Shown here one piece after another: positions 25,099 to 32,495 of a stretch of DNA of 64,000 bases. The stretch is from JAICYJ01 sp035695105. Its GTDB lineage: Bacteria > Actinomycetota > Thermoleophilia > Gaiellales > JAICJC01. Within the stretch, counting starts at the first letter, position 1. Each line of letters begins with the position of its first letter. A program made the translations under genes and the position numbers. The DNA is taken from contig DASSEV010000048.1 in assembly GCA_035695105.1 (NCBI GenBank), positions 72,390-136,389 of the forward strand, written 5' to 3'. Under the pieces are notes generated by a model. That model was not told where the DNA came from. It did not search any database and worked only from the letters and a program-made list of their open reading frames with translations.

Positions 25099-25922
25099 GC
25101 GAGCAACTGATCCTGCGCCACCCGGCGACGCCCATCACGCCCGAGAGCGCGGGCTGGCGCTGGCTCGCCTACCAGAGCGGTTTGGTGAGCGGCGAGGAGC
25201 TGTTCACCACCGGCGAGTTCGAGGTATGCCTCGTCAACCTCGGCGGCCGCTTGGAGGCGAATGTCGAAGGGCAGGGCTACGGCCTCGGCGACCGGGCAAC
25301 CCCGTTCGATGGGCTGCCACACGCACTCTATGTCCCACCCGGCAAGCGCGTCGCCGTGACAGGCAACGGATGGCTCGCGCGCTGCGCGTCTCGGGCGGAC
25401 AGCGCGCACGCCGGTGAGGTGCGGGCGATCGACCCGGAATCGATCCGGGTGGAGGTGCGAGGGGCGGGCAACGCCACCCGCCAGATCAACCACATCATCC
25501 CGCCCGAGTTCCCGGCCCACCGACTGCTGGTGGTGGAGGTGCTGACGCCCGCCGGCAACTGGTCGTCCTTCCCTCCACACAAGCACGAGCAGGCGAACCT
25601 TCCGATCGAGAATGACCTCGAGGAGATCTATGCCTACCGGTTCACGGCGCCGGAGGCCTTCGGCGTTCAGCGGCTGTACAGCCGAGACGGCTCGCTGGAC
25701 GAGACCTGGACGGTGCGCGACGGCGACGTGGTGCTGGTCCCGCGCGGGTACCACCCGTTCTGCAGTGCCCACGGCTACGACGGCTACTACCTGAACGCCC
25801 TGGCCGCGGAGGCGCGCTCGATGGCCGCCGAGGACGACCCGGACCTGGCGTGGACACGTGGCGCCTGGGACGACATGCAACGCGATCCGCGCGTGCCGCT
25901 GACCGGGGAGGAGACCCCATGA
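25095..25922 (+). CDS. iolB: 5-deoxy-glucuronate isomerase (IolB)
   Basis: A 275-residue bicupin-like enzyme that converts 5-deoxy-glucuronate to 5-dehydro-2-deoxy-gluconate. The C-terminal cupin carries the metal ligands in SSFPPHKHEQ (two His) and NDLEEIYAYRF (Glu) and a late His in RGYHPFCSAHGYDGYYLN, all typical of IolB. The N-terminal half (SGEELFTTGEFEVCLVNLGG, LYVPPGKRVAVTG) is the degenerate cupin. Overlaps iolC and iolE by four bases each, so translation of the three is coupled. Confidence 0.93.
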   Translation: MSEQLILRHPATPITPESAGWRWLAYQSGLVSGEELFTTGEFEVCLVNLGGRLEANVEGQGYGLGDRATPFDGLPHALYVPPGKRVAVTGNGWLARCASRADSAHAGEVRAIDPESIRVEVRGAGNATRQINHIIPPEFPAHRLLVVEVLTPAGNWSSFPPHKHEQANLPIENDLEEIYAYRFTAPEAFGVQRLYSRDGSLDETWTVRDGDVVLVPRGYHPFCSAHGYDGYYLNALAAEARSMAAEDDPDLAWTRGAWDDMQRDPRVPLTGEETP

Positions 25923-26836
25923 ACGTTGCAAACGCTCCCGTGTCATTCGGCATCTTCGAGCTGACGAGCGATGACAGCGGACTGCCGAACCCCGTTGCGG
26001 TGCTGGACGCGATCGCAGACGCCGGGTACGAGGGAACGGAGCTCGGCCCGCCGGGGTACTTTGGCGACGCACGGGGCACAGCCGAGGCGCTCACGGCGCG
26101 GGGCCTGGACCTGGTGGGATCGTTCCTGCCGCTCCGCCTCTCCCGGCAGGAGCACGTCGACGAGGACTTTGCCGTCCTCGACCGCACGCTCGGGATCCTC
26201 GACGAAACGACGCCGGACGGGGGCGAGCGGCCGGTGGTGCTGATCTCCGACGCGTTCGTCGAGCCCGACCGCATCGCCGGGGCCGGCCGGATCGAGCAGC
26301 TGCCGGACACCTGGCTCGGCGAGGAGCGGTTCCGGCTGCTCGTGGACAATGCCCACCGTGCCGCGGAGCGCTGCCGGGATCGGGGATACCAGCCGGCCTT
26401 CCACTATCACGGCGGCACGTATGTCGAGACGCCTCGTGAGATCGACCGGTTCGCCGAGCGGCTGGATACGTCACTGCTCGGGTTCTGCTTCGACAGCGGG
26501 CACTCGGCCTTCGGCGGCGGCGACCCTGTCGGCTTCCTCGACCTGTACGGCGAGCTCGTCACCCATGTGCACCTGAAGGACGTCGACGGCGCGGTGATGG
26601 AGCAGATCCGCACCCGCGGCCTGGGGCTCGAGGAGGCATGGCGGAGCGGCGTCTTCTGCCGATTCGGCGAGGGCGCGGTGAACATGGGCGACGTCGTCGG
26701 GCGGCTTCGGTCTGCCGGCTATGACCGGTGGGTCGTCGTCGAGCAGGACCGGTTCATCCGGCCCGGGCAGACCGTCGCCGATCTGGCCGCCGACCAGGCA
26801 CACAACCGAGACGTGCTCCGGGAGCTCGGCATCTGA
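25919..26836 (+). CDS. iolE: Inosose dehydratase-like TIM-barrel protein (IolE)
   Basis: A 305-residue xylose-isomerase-like protein. In inositol catabolism IolE dehydrates 2-keto-myo-inositol to the trihydroxycyclohexanedione used by IolD. Metal-site segments visible are GYEGTELGPPGYFGD, PAFHYHGGTYVETP, GFCFDSGHSAFGGGDP, THVHLKDVDG and WVVVEQDRF. The ATG overlaps the iolB stop and has GGAGGAG upstream. The sequence departs enough from classical IolE that an isomerase/epimerase of the same fold is possible, but the locus supports IolE. A hairpin follows the stop. Confidence 0.85.
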   Translation: MNVANAPVSFGIFELTSDDSGLPNPVAVLDAIADAGYEGTELGPPGYFGDARGTAEALTARGLDLVGSFLPLRLSRQEHVDEDFAVLDRTLGILDETTPDGGERPVVLISDAFVEPDRIAGAGRIEQLPDTWLGEERFRLLVDNAHRAAERCRDRGYQPAFHYHGGTYVETPREIDRFAERLDTSLLGFCFDSGHSAFGGGDPVGFLDLYGELVTHVHLKDVDGAVMEQIRTRGLGLEEAWRSGVFCRFGEGAVNMGDVVGRLRSAGYDRWVVVEQDRFIRPGQTVADLAADQAHNRDVLRELGI

Positions 26837-26837
26837 C

Positions 26838-26866
26838 GGGGTGGGCGGCTCGCGGCCACCCACCCC
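26838..26866. terminator. Hairpin between convergent iolE and cupin genes
   Basis: A 12-bp stem, GGGGTGGGCGGC against GCCACCCACCCC (one mismatch), with a TCGCG loop fills the 39-base gap between the convergent stops. No T-tract follows, as is common in very GC-rich genomes. It is a candidate bidirectional terminator. Confidence 0.5.
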
Positions 26867-26875
26867 CGATGACGT

Positions 26876-27460
26876 TCAGGACGGCTGCACCACCGGCTCG
26901 CCGACGGCGATGCCTTCGGCCGGCTGATAGCTCGCCGAGTAGCCGACGGCCCGTCCGAGCGCCGCACCGACCGCGAGGCCGGCTGACTGCATCAGCGCGG
27001 GGACGTACGGCGCCCGCACGTCGCGACGGTGCGCGTGGGCGATGACCGCCATCCGCAGCGGATTTGGCAGTCCCTTGCGATTGGTCTTGCCATCCCGAGC
27101 GAGGCCGAACATGGTCTCGATCAGGGCCTCGAACTCGAGCGCCGGGCGAACCTGGCACACGAAGCGGGCGTCGGTCTCGCCGGCGTTCCAGAACCGGTGC
27201 ACCGTCCCCGCCGGCACGACGACGACCTCGCCGGGCGTCGCGATCAGCATGGTACGGCCGGCGCGGAAGCCGACCTGGCCCTGGAGCACCTCGAAGCGCT
27301 CCTCCTGTGCCGGGTGCACGTGCGCGCCGGCAACCGCCCCGCCGGGCGACACGATGCACTCGACCTCGACCAGCTCGCCGTCGGTGTCGGCGGCCGTCTG
27401 GCGGAAGATCAGCGTCTCACCGCTGATCGGGTTCGTGAGGATCTCACCTGTGCGAATCAT
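26876..27460 (-). CDS. Cupin-domain protein
   Basis: A 194-residue protein with a single cupin barrel in the first 115 residues. Motif 1 is GAHVHPAQEERFEVLQG (His, His, Glu, consistent with metal binding) and motif 2 is VVVPAGTVHRFWNAGE (His). The last 70 residues form a helical extension with LMQSAGLAVGAALGRAVG, perhaps membrane-associated. The start was set at the ATG at 27460; a short leader ORF overlaps it (ATGA). The substrate is unknown. It is convergent with the iolE operon, so a role in sugar metabolism is only a guess. Confidence 0.8.
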   Translation of the reverse strand: MIRTGEILTNPISGETLIFRQTAADTDGELVEVECIVSPGGAVAGAHVHPAQEERFEVLQGQVGFRAGRTMLIATPGEVVVVPAGTVHRFWNAGETDARFVCQVRPALEFEALIETMFGLARDGKTNRKGLPNPLRMAVIAHAHRRDVRAPYVPALMQSAGLAVGAALGRAVGYSASYQPAEGIAVGEPVVQPS

Positions 27461-27504
27461 TGCTGGTTGTCCTTTCGGAGAACATGCGTGTTGATGCGTC
27501 GCAT
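27457..27504 (-). CDS. Candidate 15-codon leader peptide coupled to the cupin gene
   Basis: A minus-strand mini-ORF MRRINTHVLRKDNQQ with GAGG five bases before its ATG ends in TGA that overlaps the cupin ATG (ATGA). Its start codon and ribosome-binding site are in one arm of the 12-bp inverted repeat at 27477-27511. The peptide has no run of a single amino acid, so classical attenuation is not obvious; translational coupling is more likely. Confidence 0.4.
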   Translation of the reverse strand: MRRINTHVLRKDNQQ

Positions 27505-27511
27505 GTTCTCC
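27477..27511. promoter_or_regulatory. 12-bp perfect inverted repeat in the cupin leader
   Basis: GGAGAACATGCG and CGCATGTTCTCC are exact complements separated by 11 bases. In mRNA of the cupin gene the stem would bury the leader ORF start and its Shine-Dalgarno sequence; as DNA it could be an operator. It ends one or two bases from the AAAGGA sequence that serves the cupin start. Confidence 0.5.
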
Positions 27512-27605
27512 TCGAGGGCAACCGGGCGCAGTGGTGATATCCGTACGCCGGCCGGTCGGGCAGCCGGTGTCCCGCCGTCGGGACATCCGGCCGGGAGCCC
27601 GGCGG

Positions 27606-27920
27606 TTACACCGCGACCATGCGCAGATGCCCGCCCAGGCCGCTCACCTCGACGAAGCGCTCAACCGCCTCGCTGGGGACGATCTCGAAATCCACACCGG
27701 CCTTCTCCGCCCGCAGCGCTCCGTGCAGCAGGCATCCGATACCCGTCGAATCGATGAACGTCACGCGGCTCAGGTCGACCCGCACCGCCTCGCCGTCGTG
27801 CAGCTCCACGCGCTCGAGTGCGTCGATCAGCTTGGTGCACGTGCCCACGTCGATCTCGCCGGCGCACCGCACAGTCGCCGTCCCGGGCTCCAGCAGCAGC
27901 TTCACGTCGAGGATGGGCAT
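27606..27920 (-). CDS. STAS-domain anti-sigma-factor antagonist
   Basis: A 104-residue single-domain STAS protein of the SpoIIAA/RsbV type. The phospho-acceptor region is TFIDSTGIGCLLHG (Ser in DSTG, about residues 56-60). Unphosphorylated antagonists bind an anti-sigma kinase and free an alternative sigma factor. The matching kinase is not in the window. A SigB/SigF-like promoter lies directly upstream, which would place the gene under the sigma factor it helps release. Confidence 0.88.
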   Translation of the reverse strand: MPILDVKLLLEPGTATVRCAGEIDVGTCTKLIDALERVELHDGEAVRVDLSRVTFIDSTGIGCLLHGALRAEKAGVDFEIVPSEAVERFVEVSGLGGHLRMVAV

Positions 27921-27932
27921 CGGACCATGCCG

Positions 27933-27959
27933 CTACCCGCGCATGCTCAGGTTGTAAAC
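27933..27959 (-). promoter_or_regulatory. SigB/SigF-like promoter of the STAS gene
   Basis: On the minus strand GTTTAC and GGGTAG are separated by 15 bases, matching the GTTT-N13-16-GGGTA consensus of the SigB/SigF group. The -10 element ends 12 bases before the STAS ATG, so the leader would be very short. Confidence 0.5.
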
Positions 27960-27966
27960 GCGTCGC

Positions 27967-28004
27967 GAAACAGCGCTCACGCGCACAGCTCGGCACGCTG
28001 TTTC
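27967..28004. promoter_or_regulatory. Inverted repeat upstream of the STAS promoter
   Basis: GAAACAGCG and CGCTGTTTC are perfect complements separated by 20 bases, just upstream of the -35 region of the SigB-like promoter. Wide spacing favours binding by a dimeric regulator over an RNA hairpin; no regulator is adjacent. Confidence 0.3.
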
Positions 28005-28112
28005 CGGCGTGAGAGCCGCGGGTACGTCGCGCGCAATGGCGCGGCGCCCGAGGTCCTCGCACAAGCCCTCCCTGCGGCGCCGCGCCACCCACACCCTGCC
28101 GGCGACGCGTTC

Positions 28113-29591
28113 CTAGGCGGCGCGTGCAGCGGCGTCGCGCTTCGCGGCGTACATCCGCTGGTCGGCGACCCGGATCAGGTCGTCCGGCGTCGCGCCGTCG
28201 CGCGGGTGCACGGCGATGCCGATGCTGGCGCTCAGCCCGAACTCACCGGCGTCTGTGGTGACAGGAGCGCCGAGCGCCGCCCGGACCTGACCCGCGCGCT
28301 CGGCGGCCAGCTCGTCGGCCCGCTCCGGCGGCAGACCGCGCAGCAGCACGACGAACTCATCGCCGCCATGCCGCGCCACGAGATCATCGCCGCGCACGAT
28401 CCCGCGGAGCCGCTGCGCGATATCGGACAGCACCGCATCTCCGGCAGCATGGCCGTAGGTGTCGTTGACCGCCTTGAATCCGTTCAGGTCGACGAACAGC
28501 AGCCCGGTCGCGCGATCCCCGGCCTGCTCCATCGCGTCCGCCATCGACTCGTAGAGGGCACGGCGGTTGGCCAGCTGCGTGAGTCCGTCCTGGTACGCCA
28601 TCTGCGTCAGCGCCATCTGGGCGGCCCGGCGCTGCAGGTCGAGCTCGTCCCGCTCGACGAAGAGCAGCGCCAGCCGCAGCAGCACCAGCACCGCGATCAG
28701 CGCGCCGATCAGCGCCAGCACGCGCACGTCGTTGGCACGCGTCGCCGCGTCGAACCCGATCGTGGCCGGCGTGGCGAGCAGCGCCGCGGTCAGCAGCGCC
28801 AGGCGCGGCAGCGTCAGGCGGCCGTACGGCGAGGCGGTGTTCTCCGCGGTCGCCCGCGCCGACGGCGACAGCGCTGCCGCTCCCAGCAGCACGTAGAACG
28901 CGAAATAGCCGATGTTCACCCAGGAGCCGGGTGTGAAGCTCGAATCGATGCGCATCCGGGCATAGATGACGTCGGTCACCAGCACGGTGGCGAACGCCGC
29001 CGTCGCCCACCGGATCGAGGTGTTTCGCAGGCCGCCGGCGAAGGCGAGCTGGATGACGCCGACCAGCAGCAGGTAGTCCATCGTCGGGTAGATCACCGTC
29101 ACGGCCGCGGCAAGCGTGGAGCTCTGGTGCGCCTCGGCCGAGGGCGCGATCGCCGCGAACCAGATCAGCAGGCCCGCCGCCAGGCCGACGATCGACGCGT
29201 CGACGAGGTCGGACGTGCGCGGGCGCCCGCCGCGCACGAGCAGCGCGAGCGCGACCAGGAGCGGCAGGTACGCGAGCAGGTACAGCACGTCCGCCGCCGA
29301 GGGGAATGGCGCCTCGTGGCCCGTCACCCAGCGGTAGGAGTTCCATACCCCGTCGCCGCCGACCCACAGCACGATCCCGAGCAGCAGCGCCGTCCATGCC
29401 GACCCGTTGCCGTTCCGCCGGTTTCCCGCCCAGATGGCGGCCACGCCGCTGAGGCCGATCAGCTGGTAGACGACGTGGCTCGCGTCGGGCCCGAGTGGGA
29501 GCACGAAGTAGGAGGCGCTCAGCGCGGAGCCGATCGCCAGATAGGCGAGCACCGAGGCATTGCGGGAACACATGAGGCGCAGATCAGGCAT
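28113..29591 (-). CDS. Membrane-bound diguanylate cyclase (GGDEF)
   Basis: A protein of about 492 residues with roughly nine to ten N-terminal membrane spans (LAYLAIGSALSASYFVLPLG onward to VLALIGALIAVLVLLRLALL) followed by a GGDEF domain of about 160 residues that makes cyclic di-GMP from GTP. The active-site motif GGDEF is intact (VARHGGDEFVVLL). An inhibitory I-site RxxD (RGDD) lies five residues before it, so product feedback is expected. YQDGLTQLANRRAL and FKAVNDTYGHAAGDAVL complete the family pattern. Start choice is uncertain (15 codons of extra frame upstream). It lies near a STAS protein, but shared regulation is not shown. Confidence 0.9.
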   Translation of the reverse strand: MPDLRLMCSRNASVLAYLAIGSALSASYFVLPLGPDASHVVYQLIGLSGVAAIWAGNRRNGNGSAWTALLLGIVLWVGGDGVWNSYRWVTGHEAPFPSAADVLYLLAYLPLLVALALLVRGGRPRTSDLVDASIVGLAAGLLIWFAAIAPSAEAHQSSTLAAAVTVIYPTMDYLLLVGVIQLAFAGGLRNTSIRWATAAFATVLVTDVIYARMRIDSSFTPGSWVNIGYFAFYVLLGAAALSPSARATAENTASPYGRLTLPRLALLTAALLATPATIGFDAATRANDVRVLALIGALIAVLVLLRLALLFVERDELDLQRRAAQMALTQMAYQDGLTQLANRRALYESMADAMEQAGDRATGLLFVDLNGFKAVNDTYGHAAGDAVLSDIAQRLRGIVRGDDLVARHGGDEFVVLLRGLPPERADELAAERAGQVRAALGAPVTTDAGEFGLSASIGIAVHPRDGATPDDLIRVADQRMYAAKRDAAARAA

Positions 29592-29660
29592 CCCCCAGAG
29601 ATATCGCCCCAGCCGGGGGAGGATTCGATCCCCCACGCGGGGGATGCTGCGCGGCCGGGC

Positions 29661-30404
29661 CTACAGGCCCTTGGCGGCCCAGGGGTACGTCGAGTCCGGC
29701 TTGAAGCCGGCGGGCTGCTGGCCCTCCACGATCGTGATCACCTGGTGGTCCTGCAGGATCAACTTCCCGAGCTGCGTGTTGGGCGTACCGTTCACCCACA
29801 TCTCGACGCCGCCGCAGTAGCCGCCGATGCACTCCGAGGTGAAGCGGACGCCCCAGACGTTGAAGACGTCCTGCAGCGGCGGGGCGAAGTGCTTCACACC
29901 GGCCTCCATGTGGATGATGCCGGTGTCGTCGTGGGTGTGGATGGCGGCCAGCGTCTGGGTCGACGGGTCGATGCCGACCTGCGACGGGATCGGCGTCTTG
30001 CGGCCGTCGATGTAGAGCGTGATGTGCACGTGGAAGTGCGTCGCATAGGCCATCGTGGCGCTCGACGCAGGCAGGCCCATGGCCGCGATCGCCTCCTGCA
30101 GCTTGTCGTAGTTCGGAGGCCAGGTGCCCTCGCTGACGGGATCGAACTTGGCGGTCGAGTTGCGCTCGGTGATCACGGCCGACGCGGCGCCGCTCGAGCC
30201 GCTGCTCGACGATCCGCCGCGGGTGACCACGATCGCCGCCACGATCGCGATCGCCGCAACCAGGATGGCGCCGCCCACGACCCAGGCCCACGCCGGGACG
30301 CCCCCGCCGGAGGACGCCTTCCGCCCCTTCCGGGAGATGCCCTCGCCGGTGCCGAGGCGGCGTGCCTTGTTCTCGTTCGTGCGCTGTTTTTGGCGCTGGC
30401 TCAC
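29661..30404 (-). CDS. Membrane-anchored extracytoplasmic His-rich protein
   Basis: A 247-residue protein with a very basic cytoplasmic N terminus (QRQKQRTNENKARR), one membrane span at about 38-60 (AWVVGGAILVAAIAIVAAIV), a Ser/Gly linker and an external domain of about 170 residues. The domain carries paired histidine motifs, THFHVHITLYIDG and AIHTHDDTGIIHMEAG, plus ECIGGYCGG with two Cys, suggesting a metal site or a DsbA-like disulfide. No catalytic family was recognised. It is divergent from the zinc-ribbon/trxB operon, so a role in metal or redox homeostasis is a reasonable guess. Confidence 0.7.
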   Translation of the reverse strand: MSQRQKQRTNENKARRLGTGEGISRKGRKASSGGGVPAWAWVVGGAILVAAIAIVAAIVVTRGGSSSSGSSGAASAVITERNSTAKFDPVSEGTWPPNYDKLQEAIAAMGLPASSATMAYATHFHVHITLYIDGRKTPIPSQVGIDPSTQTLAAIHTHDDTGIIHMEAGVKHFAPPLQDVFNVWGVRFTSECIGGYCGGVEMWVNGTPNTQLGKLILQDHQVITIVEGQQPAGFKPDSTYPWAAKGL

Positions 30405-30431
30405 GGCCCGTCACTATAGACTCGAGCCCTG

Positions 30432-30647
30432 ATGGCCGCCGGCAGCAGCTCTCACGCCGCGGTGCGGTTCTGCCCCTACTGCGGGCAGCCGCTCGGCAGC
30501 TTCTTCGGTGCGCGGATCGAGGGCGGCGGTGCATGCTGCGACCGCTGCGGGGAATGTTTCAGGGTGATCCGCGTTAATGACAGTGAGGACTTCGATGACG
30601 TCCCGGAGGGCACGACGGGCCGTTTTGATACGACTGGAGAACGATGA
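30432..30647 (+). CDS. Small zinc-ribbon protein upstream of trxB
   Basis: A 71-residue protein with two CxxC knuckles, FCPYCGQPLG (about 13-22) and CCDRCGECF (about 35-43), forming a probable zinc ribbon, and an acidic C-terminal tail (NDSEDFDDVPEG). Its stop overlaps the trxB ATG (ATGA), which supports the frame and implies coupled synthesis with thioredoxin reductase. The function is unknown; a redox-responsive zinc centre or a partner protein is possible. Confidence 0.75.
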   Translation: MAAGSSSHAAVRFCPYCGQPLGSFFGARIEGGGACCDRCGECFRVIRVNDSEDFDDVPEGTTGRFDTTGER

Positions 30648-31612
30648 CTGAGATTCGCGACGTGATCATCATCGGCGGTGGTCCCGCCGGGTACACGGCC
30701 GCGCTCTACGCGGCGCGGGCAAACCTGCGCCCGCTGGTGTTCGAGGGCTTCGCCTACGGCGGACAGCTGATGATCACCAGCGACGTCGAGAACTATCCCG
30801 GCTTCGAGGAAGGCATCATGGGGCCTGAGCTGATGGCCACCATGCGCAAGCAGGCCGAGCGCTTCGGAGCCGAGCTGGTCGCCGACGACGTGACCCGGGT
30901 CGACTTCTCGGAGCGCCCCTTCAGGGTGTACGTCGGCGAGGACGAGCACCTCGCGCGGACCGTGATCGTGGCCACCGGCGCGACCGCCCGCCAGATCGGG
31001 CTGCCCAGCGAGCGGCACCTGCAGGGCATGGGCGTCAGCTACTGCGCCGTGTGCGATGCGGCCTTCTTCCGCGACAAGCACGTGATCGTCGTCGGCGGAG
31101 GCGACAGCGCCATGGAGGAGACGAGCTTCCTGGCGAAGTTCGCCACCGACGTCAAGCTGGTGCACCGCCGTGACGAGTTCCGGGCGTCGAAGATCATGAT
31201 CGACTACGCGCGCTCGAAGCCGAACGTCGAGTTCATCACGAACGCCGTCGTCGACGAGGTGCTGGGCGCCGACGAGCAGAAGGTGACCGGCGTCCGCCTG
31301 AAGGACACGGTGACCGGCGAGGAGCGCGAGATCCCGGCCGACGGCCTGTTCGTGGCGATCGGGCACGACCCGACGACCGGGCTGTTCCGCGGCATCCTCG
31401 ACATGGACGAGGCGGGCTACCTGATCACCAAGGACGGCTCGACGGCCACCAACATCGAGGGTGTGTTCGCGGCGGGCGACGTCGTCGACCACACCTACCG
31501 GCAGGCGGTGACCGCCGCGGGCATGGGCTGCATGGCAGCGCTCGACGCGGAACGGTGGCTCGCGCACGCGCAGCCGGCGGAGACGCCGGCCGCCGCTTCC
31601 AACGTGGCCTGA
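30644..31612 (+). CDS. trxB: Thioredoxin reductase
   Basis: A 322-residue low-molecular-weight thioredoxin reductase. FAD binding is shown by IIIGGGPAGYTAALYAARA near the N terminus, the redox-active pair is SYCAVCDAAFF (CAVC, about 138-141), the NADPH fold is VIVVGGGDSAMEET, and the C-terminal FAD segment is VFAAGDVVDHTYRQAVTAAG. It reduces cytoplasmic thioredoxin with NADPH. The last 20 residues are an Ala-rich tail (AHAQPAETPAAASNVA). It is encoded with a zinc-ribbon protein and followed by a zinc-ribbon/PAS protein. No thioredoxin gene is adjacent. Confidence 0.95.
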   Translation: MTEIRDVIIIGGGPAGYTAALYAARANLRPLVFEGFAYGGQLMITSDVENYPGFEEGIMGPELMATMRKQAERFGAELVADDVTRVDFSERPFRVYVGEDEHLARTVIVATGATARQIGLPSERHLQGMGVSYCAVCDAAFFRDKHVIVVGGGDSAMEETSFLAKFATDVKLVHRRDEFRASKIMIDYARSKPNVEFITNAVVDEVLGADEQKVTGVRLKDTVTGEEREIPADGLFVAIGHDPTTGLFRGILDMDEAGYLITKDGSTATNIEGVFAAGDVVDHTYRQAVTAAGMGCMAALDAERWLAHAQPAETPAAASNVA

Positions 31613-31646
31613 ATCCATCGGGCCATACGGCCAGTACGCTTCCGGT

Positions 31647-32105
31647 ATGGCTCGCTACTGGATCTGCCCGAACTGCGGCACGCGCGCGATCGACGACGAC
31701 GGCCGTGACGGCCTGTCCCACCAGCAGGTGGGCTGCGCCAAGTGTGGCTTCGGCTTCCTGTTCGAGCTGCTGGAGGACTTCTACCCGCCGGCCAACGCCG
31801 GCTTCGTGGCGTGCGACCAGGACACCCGGGTGCTGTCGTGCGGCAAGGGCGTGTTCGAGCTGACCGGATACGGCGAGGGCGACGTGCTGGGCAAGCCGCT
31901 TGTGCAGGCGTTCGGACTGTCCGGCTTCCCGGCGGATGCGAACCCGGTTGCGACCGTCATGGAATGGGGCGTCCGCAAGCTCGACCAGCCGCTGATGCTG
32001 CGCCACCGCAGCGGGCTCGAGAAGGCGGTGCGGGTCGACCTGTTCCCGGCCTACGACGAGGACGGCGGGCTGCTGGCCTCGATCGCGCCGCGGCGCGACG
32101 AGTAG
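31647..32105 (+). CDS. Zinc-ribbon plus PAS-domain protein
   Basis: A 152-residue cytoplasmic protein. Residues 1-35 form a zinc ribbon (YWICPNCGTRA and GCAKCGFGFLFE); the rest is a PAS domain (NAGFVACDQDTRVLSCGKGV, FELTGYGEGDVLGKPL, HRSGLEKAVRVDLFPAYDED). There is no output domain, so it probably signals by protein contact or senses redox or a ligand for another protein. It starts 35 bases after trxB and is likely co-transcribed. The arrangement zinc ribbon, TrxB, zinc ribbon-PAS suggests a thiol or metal stress module, by inference. Confidence 0.75.
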   Translation: MARYWICPNCGTRAIDDDGRDGLSHQQVGCAKCGFGFLFELLEDFYPPANAGFVACDQDTRVLSCGKGVFELTGYGEGDVLGKPLVQAFGLSGFPADANPVATVMEWGVRKLDQPLMLRHRSGLEKAVRVDLFPAYDEDGGLLASIAPRRDE

Positions 32106-32118
32106 CCCGACCTGTCGT

Positions 32119-32141
32119 CCGTCACCTACCGACGGTGACGG
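32119..32141. terminator. Hairpin between convergent genes
   Basis: CCGTCACC and GGTGACGG are exact 8-bp complements with a TACCGAC loop and occupy most of the 36-base gap between the PAS-protein stop and the next convergent stop. Candidate bidirectional terminator without a T-tract. Confidence 0.45.
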
Positions 32142-32432
32142 TCAGCCCGCCAATCCGTCCAGCTCCCGCTCCACCAGCGCCTGGAAACGCTCCACCACCT
32201 CCAGCTGCCGCAGGCGCCGGTCGACCAGCCGGCGCTCGCTGGCCTCCTCCGTGCCCGTGAGGACGCCCAGCGACTCCAGCACCGCCGCGTCGCGGGCGCC
32301 CAGCTCGTCCCGCGCGCTCCGCTCCAGATCCAGCCAGGCCAGCCGCATCCGCGCGCCGTCGAGGTCGTCGCGCAGCCGCTCGGCATGCCGCGACAACCGT
32401 TCCGCATAGAGCTCGATCTCGATCCGTGTCAT
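32142..32432 (-). CDS. Hypothetical helical protein
   Basis: About 96 residues, almost all predicted helix, rich in Arg, Glu and Leu (LYAERLSRHAERLRDDLDG, LAWLDLERSARDELGAR, RRLRQLEVVERFQALVEREL). It resembles a short coiled-coil or helical hairpin, with no recognised family. The start was put at the ATG giving MTRIEIELYAERL; an ATG 51 bases upstream would add an unstructured basic piece. It follows the addB-addA-nth operon on the same strand. Confidence 0.55.
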   Translation of the reverse strand: MTRIEIELYAERLSRHAERLRDDLDGARMRLAWLDLERSARDELGARDAAVLESLGVLTGTEEASERRLVDRRLRQLEVVERFQALVERELDGLAG

Positions 32433-32495
32433 GCCCGGATGATGCGGCCGGCGGCCGTGACGGAACAAGACCCGCGCCGTCACGTCCTGGTGCCG

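Noticed and set aside
27531..30419. Plus-strand frame of 962 codons over the STAS, GGDEF and His-rich genes
   Set aside because: Its translation is Arg/Gly/His-rich with no domain, whereas three recognisable proteins occupy the minus strand.
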